From Vigna angularis (Eukaryota > Streptophyta > Magnoliopsida > Fabales > Fabaceae), in assembly GCF_016808095.1 (NCBI RefSeq), contig NC_068978.1, positions 29,027,306-29,091,305 of the forward strand: 64,000 nt of DNA, written 5' to 3'. Position numbers and translations under genes: made by a program. Shown in pieces: positions 38,801 through 43,390 of this stretch. The first letter of the stretch is position 1, and each line of letters starts with the position of its first letter. The notes below the pieces were generated by a model. The model did not search any database, was not told the origin of the DNA, and saw nothing but the letters and a program-made list of their open reading frames with translations.

Positions 38801-41800
38801 CTGGACAATAAACATGCCTATCAAAACAGCGTTTATAGGTTAAGAATTTAGTCACTCATGAGGATCATCCAATTTTTATCAAAGGTTGTCAAATATCAGC
38901 TCTGAAAAAGATTTACAGAAACATTATGCAACTCCCCTTCTGGTGTTTTTCATTACTTCAAGGTTGATCATTATGTCTTCTCTTTTCACTCTTCTGGCAA
39001 GTGCATTTACCTTATTGTTTATGTTGATGACATTGTCATCACAGGTGACGATGAGAATAGGATTCGACAACTCAAAGAGTACCTTTCACAACAATTTCAT
39101 ATTAAAGATCTAAGCCCTCTAAAATATTTCTTAAGCATTGAAGTTACTTAATATGCTTCTAGAATTGTCATTAATCAACGTAAGTATGCCCTAGACATTC
39201 TTACTGGAACTGTTATGCTTGACTGTTGTCCTTGTGATACTCCTATGGATCCCAATATCAAGCTTCTTCCAGGTTAGGGGGAGCCATTGAAAGACCCAGA
39301 AAGATATCGTCGCTTGGTAGGCAGACTCAATTATCTCACTATCACCAGACCCGACTTCATTTTTGTGACTAATGTGGTAAGACAATTTCTAAATACTCCT
39401 TGTGATAGCCATTGGGATGCTGTGATAAGTATCCTTCAATACATAAAAGATGCTCTAGGACGAGGATTATTGTATGAAGACAAAGGTAGTACTAAGATCA
39501 CTTGTTACTTTGAAGTGGATTGGAGCGGTGAATGAAGCATGGTGATTACCGGAGGAAGACGGTCTCAATCACAGTGGTCACCGTAGGAAAAGGATGCCCA
39601 GTGATAAAGAGAAGGGGCACATAGTGGCTACAGATCACCCAAAAAAAAATGAAACCAAATCAAAAACCCTAAACTACTGATACCATGAAGAATTGTATAT
39701 GTTCTTAATGTATTGTGTCTAATGCAGACCACACATAATGTATTTATAGCATAATACAAAATCAAGTATAATAAATACACCTAATAACTAGGAATCAATC
39801 ATCCTAATTTTCCAGATTATCTAATGCTTAATTCCCTAGAGACCTGTAACAACTGATTACATTCTAACAAAAACTAAATTGCGGAATCTGCCAATTATAA
39901 AATCAAATATTGTACCAACATATAAAATTCTGAAACAAACAGCTACATAATACACCAAATACATATCAACAATCCACGAATGAATGCTTTACTCTCTCAG
40001 GATCATTCAACCTTCTTAATCCATGTCCAAGAATTTTTTGTCAGCTCAAACAAAAATTGGCATTCAAAGGTCACTTAAAAATTCATGAAACAAGTGACAT
40101 GACATTAAAAAGATCAATGCATTATAATGTTTAACCTGTCATATACATCACCACATATTTCATACCTTTACACAGCTAGATATTGAAGAGGCATTCATAA
40201 CACGAGGCCAAAGACTATATTCAGCAAGCAACCCCAGCATAGATGACATGAAGATATATCTCTCATCATCTACGGCCTATAAGAATCATATACATCAACA
40301 ATAGTAATCAGAAGTTCACGAATAAAGAAAGTTCTATGTGTGTATCAAATCCATACAGTATTTGATCAACTGCAAAATAAGCATATAACTAGCGCTTGAT
40401 TTGGTATACTTACGGAAATAATCTCTATTAATATATGACTTCAACCACATATTTTAATAAAATATCTTTTTTATAATGAATTGATCATTTCCTTTGTTAT
40501 TTTAGATCTTTTAATAACAAATTTGGCTCAATTAAGTGAAGACTCAATGAAAGATTCCAAGAAAGTTTCCTAGAATAAATCCTTGTTGTTTTAGAGATAT
40601 GGAAGTAATGTGGGGAACTTGAACTACAAATGAGAACAAGGTGTTGTAATTAGAGGAAAATCTTCCATATTAGAGAAAATATCTATAGAATCTTCTTAAT
40701 TAGAGAAAATATTTGTAGGCTCTTCTAGTTTATTTTTCAGTATATTGTTTTCTTATTTTCCTTTTTTAGAAGATTAGATTGTTACAAATAGAGGTAAGAA
40801 AAATGTAATAGACATGAATGAAAATAATAAAATTCATTCTCTTTTTCAAGATGTTATCAATGCATTAAACGGTTAAAATAATCATTTGGTCCCTATAGGG
40901 AACACTCATTTAGGTATCAGTCCCTATAAGGGAAAAAAATTAAGTTTGACTCCATCGAACACATTGGTCCCTGCTGTAATTATGATTCTTTAGTTTTAAA
41001 GTTTTAGTCCCTATATGCCCTTACAGGAACTACAACATATATTTTTTCATATTGAAACCGAGTCCAAGATGAGTGTCACTACAGCAACCAAATGATTAGT
41101 ACAACCTGATTAAATCTTTCTTGATGTAAATTGTTTTTTATATCAAATTTTCTTTCAACTTAACTTTTTCAGGCGTTTTAACGAAAACTTATACTTGCAC
41201 CGGCAGAAAAAAAATTAGTGTGCAAATAAATTGTGAACTTAAGTTAAGCAGAGATTATTTTGGGTCCATTCTAAAATGAATTAAAAAAAAATAGAAATCC
41301 ATTAATCGACATCAACAGCCACAGTAGAATCAAGACACCAGCTAACTTCAAGTATCTAGGTAATGGTAGCATTCCATCTCTACCAATAAAAAATAGCTAT
41401 AAAAGTAGCAACAAAACAATAAAATAATGAAAAGAGGGTCAATAACATACTGATATCATCACGAAACTATACTTACTTTCAAATCATGAGCAAGTTTTAA
41501 ATTTTCTTCAAGATAACCTTTTCTGCGAGCCAAATCATTAGATGCAGATGAGATAGCTTCACTTTGCTTTTCATCAACTGCCTAATAAAAATGTAACATT
41601 CAAAGTTTAAGATTGATGTTATATAAGATGCTAAAATATAACTATAATTTACAAAGAAATTTACTAACCATTCTTAGTTCAGAGAATTGCCTCTCCAGTT
41701 TGCATTTCTCATTCAACAGCTGCAGTTCCTGCTGCCATTAAATTTAGTTAATTTCCTCAAAAGCCGAAGATGTAGGTAGACATAACTGACACGTGTACAT

Positions 41801-43356
41801 TTTGTACCTTCATGCAGGCAAAAGCAATTTGTTCACGGAGGGAGAGGATCTCCTCTTCTTGCCCCCTTGCTCGTGAATAAAGTTCCTACAAACAAACTTA
41901 TAATCTGATTGGAATTGTATGAAGCACCTTGTATCTTTCAAAGAAAAAAAAAATGCATGAATGCGTTGTGACGCCTTCTAGCATTTTTTTCTGCCAAAAT
42001 CTCCTGTACAAAATTTACTGGTTTACTTTATTACCGTGGCTTGTGTGGCATCTTGGTCCTGGATGTGATTGTGTGCATCATTGCTTTTGAAATTTCTCTG
42101 AGTCAGTTGTGTTTCAAATTTGTGCCTACAATGGAAGCATCAAATTTATTACATCACAACTTGAACATAACAGATTGTAATTTTCAAGATAGCTCAGAAA
42201 CACCACATCACCTTCCTTAAGGTGGAACCCTTTTCCTCCAAATTATTTGTAAATACATTCGTTGTTAAAAGTGTATACCTTTACTCTAATAAGGTATCAC
42301 TCAAGAAAGCATCACTAAGAGAATATGACATCCCAACTAGGTTGACACGTCATATCTCATCACCTGCTCTCCCAAGGATATGTATATACAAGAGAGAAAG
42401 AAACAACAATACAAAAAAAAATCATGGGGGGGGCCTTAACAAAACCTATGAATCAAGAAAATCTATACCCTAGCAGACCAAACATATTTCTAAAATATCA
42501 AAACTTACACAAGAAAGAAGGGCATCTAGCCACATGATCTCAATCTTAAACTCAACCCCCAAATTAGCAAGTCTATCATCAATACATCTATTTCCCTCCC
42601 TAAAAATGTGAGGAACTTTCAAATTCAAAATATCACAAAGCCACACAACACTTCAATCTTCCTCAGATAAACCAAGGAACCATAGAAGGATTTCAACATG
42701 CTTCAACCACCAACTGTCAATCACTTTCCAACCATAAAGAATTCCATCCTCTAACCCTGCAAGCTCAATGACTAACATGGCTCCCAGAAGCTCAGCCTTA
42801 AGAGCAATGTCATTGACAAGAAAGGAATAAACCCCCCTCAAATTTACCTTTGCTACCATAAAAAATACTAGCACAAGCCACCAATCCAAAGTTTCCACAA
42901 GTCGCACCATCAATATTAAATTTAATATACCCAATATCAGGCGGCTTCCAAACAACAATTGTCAATTTAGGAGACTTTTGAGTTAAAAGTGTATTCTTTT
43001 ATTATTAAGAAAATGACATTGAATGTCCAAGACCTTTAACAAATCCAGGTGGTCGTAAACATGCCTGGGAGACTGAAGATCAAAATTTTACTGATTCACA
43101 GTTGATTGGACTACAGATGAGAACAATCATTCTTTTTAAAACATTAAAAAATGTAGAAATAAAGTATGAAAATGAACACAACATTTGCAGAACATAATGA
43201 CAATCTTAGAAAGAGTAAATATACGACAATGATGGAATTTTTATCAAAAGTTGTATTATAAGAATCAATGTATTACCTTCCTAGAATCTTAGAGCCTTGG
43301 CCAGGAACCCCATCATTATTATGTAGTACATGTGAAGAATTTGTAACAGAAGACAT
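2277..43356 (-). CDS. Coiled-coil protein with C-terminal A9/Ig-like domain (AIR9/SCAB-like), spliced, 3' end outside window
   Basis: Seventeen coding exons, all with GT/AG borders and matching phase: 43277-43356 (ATG; exon extends to 43390), 42035-42125, 41808-41885, 41669-41731, 41477-41581, 40166-40276, 33189-33230, 27820-27933, 27557-27711, 26981-27111, 26629-26735, 26488-26530, 26268-26359, 16082-16130, 5506-5576, 4950-5069, 2277-2362. They sum to 1,538 nt with no in-frame stop. Residues about 58-139 are charged and heptad-like (a likely coiled coil). Residues 140-190 contain [15 protein letters not shown] and HLHDQLQW. From about 324 comes an A9/Ig-like module with [20 protein letters not shown] and [18 protein letters not shown], then ANDQNKI and [15 protein letters not shown]. 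The signature WVRHLEDG...YIEGA...VTADDV is shared with plant SCAB actin-binding proteins and AIR9 repeats, so a cytoskeletal role is possible but inferred. The phase arithmetic makes the gene model strong; the exact name is unknown to me. Confidence 0.88.
2680..3010. mobile_element. MITE-like element with imperfect terminal inverted repeats
   Basis: AAGTTAGTATACAAT at 2681 is mirrored by ATTGTATACTAACTT ending near 3011, with about 330 bp of non-coding sequence between. The inside carries tracts such as GGTCTCAATAG and GAGGACTGAACTG, common in plant miniature transposons. The inverted repeat is about 15 bp and I could not define a target duplication. Confidence 0.45.
3011..3146 (+). repeat. 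Second, shortened family-B LTR
   Basis: Starts TGTTGGAAATTCAAG and ends CACCCCAACA, aligned with the LTR at 1081-1271 but lacking about 50 bp near its 3' part. No primer site or polypurine tract is adjacent, and no target duplication is seen. It begins exactly at the end of the MITE-like repeat. Confidence 0.55.
3321..3597. repeat. Tandem duplication, period 150 bp
   Basis: Two nearly identical blocks of about 127 bp start AGCAACGTGTTTTTAAGGAG at 3321 and 3471. They are separated by a short stretch repeating AGATAAGTGGGTGAC. The 139-codon minus-strand ORF across it is a by-product of the repeat. Confidence 0.85.
3598..4395. other. Intron 17 DNA, no feature recognised
   Basis: AT-rich sequence between exon 17 and exon 18 of the host gene. 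I see no coding motif or clear repeat here. Confidence 0.5.
4396..4740 (-). mobile_element. Possible LTR end with primer site, minus strand
   Basis: On the minus strand a TATAAATAAGAATACTC stretch (near 4650) and a leader-like region run to TGGTATCAGGAG at about 4398-4409. That resembles the Met-tRNA primer site of plant Copia elements. The expected CA just before the primer site is absent. No gag follows, so this is at best an old fragment. Confidence 0.3.
4950..5069 (-). CDS. Exon 17 of the A9-domain gene
   Basis: 120 bp, forty codons starting [18 protein letters not shown] and ending in KFSKDLS. The acceptor is TTGCAATAG and the donor GTATGT. Phase 0 at both ends. The ATG at its start is internal to the protein and not a start codon. 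Confidence 0.9.
5506..5576 (-). CDS. Exon 16 of the A9-domain gene
   Basis: 71 bp: two bases completing Asp, then [18 protein letters not shown] and SVLLL. The acceptor is ACTTTATAG and the donor GTAGG. It joins exon 17 ([10 protein letters not shown]) in phase 0. This exon follows the 10.5-kb intron 15 containing the deepest transposon nest. Confidence 0.88.
5820..6538 (+). mobile_element. Old Copia relic (pre-integrase and integrase), continues at 14781-14890
   Basis: Shows a gag-pre-integrase block ([19 protein letters not shown] at about 5940-6005). Then come decayed integrase blocks: [18 protein letters not shown], a DNAKDYF-like stretch, [12 protein letters not shown] and [17 protein letters not shown] up to 6525. 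It breaks at the CTATC target site of TRIM-1. After TRIM-1 it resumes at 14781 with an IFGYV...VHVH block expected next in Copia integrase. Many stops and shifts. This is the outermost layer of the nest in intron 15. Confidence 0.7.
6938..6996. repeat. 20-bp tandem repeat with palindromic TAATCGATTA core
   Basis: Three copies of AATAATCGATTATCACTAAT, with further degenerate copies at about 6880-6910 and 7020-7060. It sits in LTR-X. Confidence 0.85.
8455..8611 (-). repeat. 3' LTR of Copia D
   Basis: 157 bp, same ends as the 5' LTR; differs at about two bases near 8565-8570 (GGACTAGC versus GTACCAGC). Preceded on the minus strand by the polypurine tract CTTGAGGGGGAG. Confidence 0.9.
8619..10099 (-). 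pseudogene. Copia D reverse transcriptase and RNase H
   Basis: RT runs from [17 protein letters not shown] with [11 protein letters not shown] as the catalytic box. It is interrupted by a TAA at about 9440 ([12 protein letters not shown]) and a further frame change near 9350. RNase H follows from 9350 ([41 protein letters not shown]) and ends at 8619 with YDLYAPA. Domain order integrase-RT-RNase H is that of Copia. At least two lesions make it non-functional. Confidence 0.9.
10100..11262 (-). pseudogene. Copia D integrase and linker
   Basis: Continues in the same frame after the [16 protein letters not shown], then [15 protein letters not shown] and [15 protein letters not shown] (Asp and Glu of the integrase catalytic triad), [15 protein letters not shown], and a Ser/Pro-rich linker with [13 protein letters not shown] one-base frame change near 10100 (WRQAMVDK versus the expected AEMQALDH) shifts it out of frame with RT. 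Confidence 0.9.
11263..12723 (-). pseudogene. Copia D gag, protease and pre-integrase, ends at a premature stop
   Basis: Starts [15 protein letters not shown] at 12723. Gag block ([20 protein letters not shown]), then a basic [10 protein letters not shown] stretch and a zinc knuckle reading [14 protein letters not shown]. Its second Cys is Tyr, so the knuckle is damaged. The protease block is [13 protein letters not shown], with catalytic Asp in DSGA. The pre-integrase block is [15 protein letters not shown], then CESCQLGKH. It stops at 11263 with TAA where sister element E has Lys (RSSHP-stop versus RSSFPKR). The same frame continues into integrase, so one base change separates the two parts. 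Confidence 0.9.
13131..13300 (-). repeat. 5' LTR and primer-binding site of Copia D
   Basis: 157-bp LTR (13144-13300) reading TGTTGAAATAT...TTTCACA on the minus strand, followed at 13143-13131 by TGGTATCAGAGCA. A TATATAGG stretch (near 13230) could be the promoter TATA box. The GC-rich 12790-13130 region after it is the untranslated leader. Confidence 0.9.
13662..14046 (+). mobile_element. TRIM-2 (family A), complete, TSD TTATT
   Basis: Two 120-bp LTRs (13662-13781 and 13927-14046) start TGTTGGAAGTC and end TTAACA. The primer site GGTATCAGAGC is at 13783-13793, and a polypurine stretch (ATGAGGGGGGGG) ends at 13926. Target duplication TTATT is exact at 13657-13661 and 14047-14051. No ORF; total 385 bp. 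This is the reference copy for the other TRIM-A pieces. Confidence 0.93.
14507..14695 (+). mobile_element. Solo LTR of the Copia E family inside TRIM-1
   Basis: Starts TGTTAGAATATTTACCC, contains the repeated TTATCATCATTATATTGTGTC units, and ends CAATCTCAAGT. It matches the LTR of the element at 28100-32864. Flanks are AGTAT and AATAT, a target duplication with one mismatch if the LTR ends in AGT. It lies inside the 3' LTR of TRIM-1. Confidence 0.8.
14960..15405 (-). mobile_element. Copia integrase relic, minus strand
   Basis: Minus-strand reading with stops and shifts gives CQLAKHIL, then [27 protein letters not shown], and [14 protein letters not shown]. These match the Copia integrase series around DNAKEYFSS and [11 protein letters not shown]. 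It is much older than Copia D and in the opposite orientation to the relic ending at about 14890. Confidence 0.7.
15406..16081. other. Intron 15 DNA, no clear gene
   Basis: Contains a 73-codon plus-strand ORF (15439-15660) with no recognisable motif; I do not call it a gene. The rest is AT-rich intron next to exon 15. Confidence 0.5.
16082..16130 (-). CDS. Exon 15 of the A9-domain gene (49 bp), isolated between two 10-kb introns
   Basis: Sixteen codons plus one base: [16 protein letters not shown] and the first G of a split Asp codon. The acceptor is TTTGTTAG and the donor GTAAGTTC. It follows exon 14 (ending DDKGRQ) in phase 0 and precedes exon 16 (SEMQHEIN) in phase 1. RQGELV...FANDQNKI is the typical continuation of this domain, so the exon is real despite its small size. 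It lies 10,137 bp from exon 14 and 10,505 bp from exon 16. Confidence 0.88.
16325..17885 (+). mobile_element. Copia relic with 5' LTR, RT and RNase H pieces, split by TRIM-3
   Basis: 16325-16442 is a short LTR (TGTTAGATGTAATGG to TTTTAACA) followed by a mutated primer site TAGTATCTAGAGC at 16443. RT-end sequence appears at about 17015-17187 (a [24 protein letters not shown] reading, then DNPMDPNKK). After the TRIM insertion, RNase H pieces appear at about 17563-17885 ([20 protein letters not shown], then [10 protein letters not shown]). Most of gag, protease and integrase is missing. Confidence 0.7.
17188..17562 (+). mobile_element. TRIM-3 (family A), complete but aged
   Basis: LTRs at 17188-17306 and 17447-17562, both TGTTGGAAGTCTCACAT at the start; the internal region matches TRIM-2. 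Flanks CTCTT (17183-17187) and CTCTC (17563-17567) differ at one base. The primer site is decayed (GGAAATCAAAGCC). It interrupts a Copia RT/RNase H relic. Confidence 0.85.
17963..18027. repeat. (AT)n microsatellite
   Basis: About 65 bp of uninterrupted AT/TA repeat within the LTR piece that follows the Copia relic. Confidence 0.95.
18404..21514 (-). CDS. Gypsy pol: RT, RNase H, integrase and chromodomain
   Basis: Open for 1,036 codons. RT has [17 protein letters not shown], then [13 protein letters not shown] and the FFDDILVYS catalytic box. RNase H follows with [18 protein letters not shown] and [11 protein letters not shown]. The integrase zinc domain is [11 protein letters not shown]...CSVCQQHK; its core has [26 protein letters not shown] and TDGQTE. 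The chromodomain near the C-terminus has [20 protein letters not shown] and PDFNLGDKV. Order RT-integrase is that of Gypsy. The first Met is probably internal to a longer polyprotein, because the protease lies in the next frame segment upstream. Confidence 0.93.
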   Translation of the reverse strand: MTYRQGEEEITIKGDPTLERKIVGPKTLSKVDDVEVCLLNWELGLLEAQNVNQNGKDLFERQKEELEKLLGRYHKVFAEPTSLPLERESVHQLKLKEGMDPVNVRPYRYPHVRKGEIERQVAEMLRTGVIRPSHSPYSSPIILVKKKDGSWRFCVDYRALNRATVPDKFSIPVIEELLDELKGACYFSKVDLRAGYHQIRMDKGDIEKTAFRTHQGHYEFVVMPFGLTNAPTTFQSSMNSLFQPFLRRFVLVFFDDILVYSQSWGEHLKHVETVLSVLERDGWVANKGKCEFGQTKVRYLGHVISQKGVEMDAEKVSTVKEWERPRTLKRLRGFLGLTRYYRKFVNDYGKIAKPLTELLKKGGFAWNDKAEEAWENLKEAMTTAPVLSLPDFRQPFHIECDASGRGVGAVLMQNKKPIAYFNKALSERTLSKSIYEKELMALVMAIQHWRPYLLGQRFVVHTDQKSLRHLLEQRITTQNQQNWIAKLMGYDFEIVYKAGTLNQVADALSRKKEEEDTEEGELRVVARPYWQDFEEVTREVAAADPILQKVVEEIKADPNTHPAYSLENERLHYKGRLVLSAKSSWIPTLIAEFHVTQAGGHSGVYRTYRRIAQSLFWRGIKKDVTEFVARCSVCQQHKYLSSSPQGLLQPLPIPNAVWEDLSLDFIVRLPKSRGHDAILVVVDRLSKYAHFLPLKHPYTARTVAEVFTWEIVRLHGIPQSVVSDRDPLFLSLFWKELFKGLGTKLKMSTAYHPETDGQTEIVNRVLEGYLRCFCSEQPAGWMAVLPWAEYWYNTSYQGAIKCTPFETVYGRKPPSLHRYIPGETLVEAVSQELLTRDEALRQLKFHLEKAQEQMIRQANKKRKPANFEVGDWVYLRIRPHRQTSMPTRLHPKLSARYFGPFQISQRVGEVAYKLQLPDTARIHPVFHVSQLKKAIGERRVEKELPRELQAEGPSFWPVGVLGRRQAQQGKKTVPQLLIEWQEGGSDGATWEDEATIREQYPDFNLGDKVEFQAEGIDRPERNKGKWIVYERRKRHN
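21527..21850 (-). pseudogene. Gypsy aspartic protease segment
   Basis: Contains [20 protein letters not shown] (active-site DSGA), then [11 protein letters not shown] and [12 protein letters not shown], the usual retropepsin blocks of plant Gypsy elements. It ends with a stop (GTVD region) a few bases before the pol frame opens. A zinc-knuckle-like stretch lies just upstream at about 21950-22030 ([21 protein letters not shown], on the minus strand). Split from gag and pol by stops, so probably damaged. Confidence 0.8.
22061..23019 (-). pseudogene. Gypsy gag, interrupted
   Basis: Starts [17 protein letters not shown] at 23019 with a coiled-coil-like stretch. Then comes the gag core ([58 protein letters not shown]). 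It ends at 22378 with TAG after TTQIPE. The same frame continues for about 30 codons ([14 protein letters not shown]), then shifts into 22321-22061 ([18 protein letters not shown]). The stop lies within the conserved gag C-terminal region, so it looks like a lesion, not a normal end. Confidence 0.8.
23400..23520. repeat. 30-bp tandem repeat of (ACTCACACATACACACA) type
   Basis: About four copies of GTTGTGTTATAACTCACACA plus TACACACATT, within the minus-strand Copia LTR. Confidence 0.85.
23554..23690 (-). mobile_element. Copia RNase H 3' end, minus strand
   Basis: Minus-strand reading gives [18 protein letters not shown], then [12 protein letters not shown], the usual C-terminal end of Copia RNase H, followed by the purine tract and the LTR at 23553. 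Belongs to the split LTR above. Confidence 0.65.
23690..24154 (+). mobile_element. Copia RNase H fragment, plus strand
   Basis: Decayed start ([22 protein letters not shown]) then an open stretch [35 protein letters not shown] and [14 protein letters not shown], ending [10 protein letters not shown] at 24154. An LTR follows at once. It lies back to back with the minus-strand relic, so two elements were joined here. Confidence 0.8.
24162..24367 (+). repeat. 3' LTR of the Copia fragment; family also at 40642
   Basis: Starts TGTTGTAATTAGAGGAAAATC after a GAGGGAGAG purine tract and ends near CATTCTCTTTTCG. It aligns along its whole length with the solo LTR at 40642-40855. Confidence 0.8.
24670..24975 (+). 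pseudogene. Hexokinase first-exon fragment (N-terminal anchor)
   Basis: ATG at 24844 gives [20 protein letters not shown] and a stop, then in a nearby frame [19 protein letters not shown]. Plant type-B hexokinases start MGKV..GATV..A with a hydrophobic anchor, then VV.RRM.SS.KW.RAMAI, so both pieces match in order. 24670-24843 resembles its CT-rich 5' leader. No other hexokinase exon is visible. It is a truncated copy lying between retroelement ends in intron 14. Confidence 0.6.
25265..25560 (+). mobile_element. Copia 3' end plus LTR
   Basis: A reading [17 protein letters not shown] with stop, then GGGGAG, then an LTR starting TGTTAGAATTAGAATATG at 25337. The peptide matches the C-terminus of Copia D and E ([16 protein letters not shown]). 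The LTR start resembles sequence at about 16968. Confidence 0.7.
25561..26267. other. Intron 14 DNA, no clear gene
   Basis: Carries a 90-codon minus-strand ORF (25714-25983) without a recognised motif or splice signals that fit the host gene. I do not call it coding. Confidence 0.45.
26268..27933 (-). CDS. Exons 9-14 of the A9-domain gene: linker and A9/Ig-like domain
   Basis: Exon 9 is 27820-27933 ([17 protein letters not shown]), exon 10 27557-27711, exon 11 26981-27111 (a polar linker with [15 protein letters not shown]), exon 12 26629-26735 ([20 protein letters not shown]), exon 13 26488-26530 ([14 protein letters not shown]) and exon 14 26268-26359 ([20 protein letters not shown]). Split codons rebuild R at 10/11, D at 11/12 and G at 13/14. 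The linker is low complexity, while exons 12-14 encode the conserved A9-type domain. Intron 11 holds a TG/TA microsatellite. Confidence 0.9.
26798..26960. repeat. Compound (CA)n/(TA)n microsatellite in intron 11
   Basis: About 160 bp of ACAC, TATA and TATACATA units between exons 11 and 12. All ORFs here on both strands are low-complexity by-products. Confidence 0.95.
28528..29002 (+). pseudogene. Copia E gag N-terminal part
   Basis: ATG at 28528 ([15 protein letters not shown], then [14 protein letters not shown]). TGA at 28630-28632 replaces the Trp of [11 protein letters not shown]. The same frame then runs through [20 protein letters not shown] to about 29000, where a one-base change shifts it to the next frame. 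Confidence 0.88.
29003..30268 (+). pseudogene. Copia E gag end, protease and integrase start
   Basis: Gag end ([17 protein letters not shown]), a basic glycine-rich stretch, an intact zinc knuckle [14 protein letters not shown], protease [13 protein letters not shown] and pre-integrase [15 protein letters not shown] with CESCQLGKQ. Integrase begins with [20 protein letters not shown] and [16 protein letters not shown]. It ends at 30268 because of a one-base loss; the rest of integrase is in the next frame. Confidence 0.9.
30265..31043 (+). pseudogene. Copia E integrase end and linker
   Basis: [20 protein letters not shown], then [19 protein letters not shown] and [19 protein letters not shown] one-base loss near 30668 moves the frame to [18 protein letters not shown] proline/serine linker follows (SSPPPTPPG) up to FLSYH. 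TGA at 31041-31043 stands where Copia D has CGA (Arg), a CpG-type transition. Confidence 0.9.
31044..32633 (+). CDS. Copia E reverse transcriptase and RNase H, open frame
   Basis: 529 codons without a stop. RT blocks: [42 protein letters not shown] (catalytic Asp pair). RNase [66 protein letters not shown]. Ends YNLYAPA just before the purine tract. It is a piece of the gag-pol polyprotein, cut from upstream domains by the TGA at 31041. Confidence 0.9.
   Translation: MSPSYFSLLSSVSSVVIPKNVKEALDHPGWRQAMIAEMQALDHSNTWELVPLPPSKTAVGCRWVYAIKVGPDGEIDRLKARLVAKGYTQVYGLDYCDTFSPVAKMTIIRLFFAMAAIRHWPLHQLDIKNAFLHGDLEEEVYMEQPPGFVAQGESGMVCKLHRSLYGLKQSPRAWFGKFSSIVQKFGLKRNEADHSVFYCHSSLGKCVYLIVYVDDIVITGNDVIGISQLTEYLCRHFQTKDLGSLKYFLGIEVAQSRDGVVISQRKYGLDILQETGMIDCRPVDSPMDPNQKLRTEEGELFSDPERYRRLVGKLIYLTITRPDLSFAVGVVSQFMQAPCVDHWNALIRILRYVKKAPGQGLLYEDKGSIQVSGYCDADWAGSPIDRRSTTGYCVFLGGNIISWKSKKQNVVARSTAEAEYRAMASLTCELIWVKQFLQEVKFCDIHTMKMYCDNQAALHIASNPVFHERTKHIEIDCHFVREKLLTKEICTEFIGSNDQLTDVLTKSLRGPRIEFICSKLGTYNLYAPA
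33189..33230 (-). CDS. Exon 8 of the A9-domain gene (42 bp micro-exon)
   Basis: Fourteen codons, [14 protein letters not shown], bounded by GTCCAG upstream and GTAAGT downstream on the minus strand. It joins in phase to exon 7 (SCVK) and exon 9 ([10 protein letters not shown]), rebuilding SSHDRIGEL across the junction. It is isolated between a 6.9-kb intron 7 and a 5.3-kb intron 8, both filled with retroelements. Confidence 0.88.
33231..34590. other. Intron 7 DNA, no feature recognised
   Basis: AT-rich sequence. A 73-codon minus-strand ORF near 34389-34610 has no motif I know. Confidence 0.5.
34598..34680. repeat. TCATCA-rich minisatellite
   Basis: Three degenerate units of ATCCTCTTACTCCATCTTCA plus TCATCA runs. 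Confidence 0.8.
35012..35835 (+). mobile_element. Gypsy chromodomain relic with duplicated end and LTR-like tail
   Basis: 35400-35520 reads [20 protein letters not shown], then [14 protein letters not shown], a chromodomain end like that of the Gypsy element at 18135 (ATWEDEATI...DFNLGDKV) but from another family. A block of about 78 bp ending in a [10 protein letters not shown] reading occurs twice, at 35012-35089 and 35544-35620. Sequence after 35606 has a CTATATATAG TATA-like box and looks like LTR. No RT or integrase remains. Confidence 0.65.
35836..36119 (+). mobile_element. Copia linker/RT relic, left half
   Basis: A proline-rich linker reading ([14 protein letters not shown]) is followed by RT motif [20 protein letters not shown] and LIQFGMT at about 36018-36110. 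It stops at the AGGTT target site (36115-36119) of solo LTR C2 and resumes at 38966. Confidence 0.75.
36120..38960 (+). mobile_element. Solo LTR C2, 2,841 bp, TSD AGGTT
   Basis: Starts TGTGAAGCCAAGATCGTTTG and ends TTTTCATTACTTCA; AGGTT is exact at 36115-36119 and 38961-38965. Shares with C1 the start, a TTTTGAAGTTTAA segment, GAACTGGACGTAGCTCAG (38610) and the GTGTTTTTC end. A TTATAAATAGAAG stretch at about 37460 may be the TATA box. It is twice as long as C1, partly because of minisatellite expansion at 37800-38530. No internal domains are present. Confidence 0.85.
37800..38530. repeat. Two adjoining minisatellites, periods 76 and about 153 bp
   Basis: TTTAACTTGGTGAAGTTAAA recurs at 37880, 37956 and 38032 (period 76). 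A larger unit with a TATCGGGAAGATACC-like motif recurs at 38113, 38266 and 38419 (period about 153). Both carry ACCAGGAGTGGGTGAAAC. The 141-codon minus-strand ORF over it is a repeat artefact. Confidence 0.85.
38966..39532 (+). mobile_element. Copia RT/RNase H relic, right half
   Basis: Continues the RT of 36119: [19 protein letters not shown] reading, then a [10 protein letters not shown] box at about 39028, [20 protein letters not shown], then a stop. A later open part is [20 protein letters not shown] and [20 protein letters not shown]. It ends abruptly at about 39532 within RNase H. Confidence 0.8.
39535..39869 (-). mobile_element. Copia 5' LTR with primer site and leader, minus strand
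   Basis: LTR 39687-39869 (183 bp) starts TGTTAGAATGTAATCAG and ends AATTCTTCA on the minus strand. TGGTATCAGTAG (39686-39675) and a leader follow. A GCTATAAATACATTATG TATA-like box is at about 39740. It is truncated at 39535 against the plus-strand Copia relic. Confidence 0.7.
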
Positions 43357-43390
43357 AGAATGGCCTGCACAAGGTCCTCTTCAAAATAAC
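40166..43390 (-). CDS. Exons 2-7 of the A9-domain gene: start codon and coiled-coil part
   Basis: Exon 2 (43277-43390) has its acceptor after ATTACAG and carries the first ATG at 43356-43354 ([10 protein letters not shown]). Exon 3 is 42035-42125, exon 4 41808-41885 ([20 protein letters not shown]), exon 5 41669-41731 ([17 protein letters not shown]), exon 6 41477-41581 ([20 protein letters not shown]) and exon 7 40166-40276 ([19 protein letters not shown]). Exon 5 has a NAGNAG acceptor (AG at 41732-41733 or three bases later), which would include or skip one Gln. Exons 4-7 are all phase 0. These introns are ordinary in size except intron 2 (LINE relic) and intron 6 (solo LTR). Confidence 0.9.
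40642..40855 (+). repeat. Solo Copia LTR in intron 6-7 region
   Basis: Starts TGTTGTAATTAGAGGAAAATC and ends CATTCTCTTTTTCA, matching the LTR at 24162. It lies between exons 6 and 7 of the host gene with no coding domain beside it. A target duplication is unclear (CAAGG versus CAAGA). Confidence 0.75.
42480..42965 (-). mobile_element. LINE-type RNase H relic in intron 2
   Basis: Minus-strand reading gives [19 protein letters not shown] and [17 protein letters not shown], then after a frame change [14 protein letters not shown] and [15 protein letters not shown], ending with [20 protein letters not shown]. These are the blocks of the RNase H domain at the 3' end of plant LINEs (NIDGA, E-LLA, D, H-REGN-AD-LA). 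It is broken by several shifts. Confidence 0.75.
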
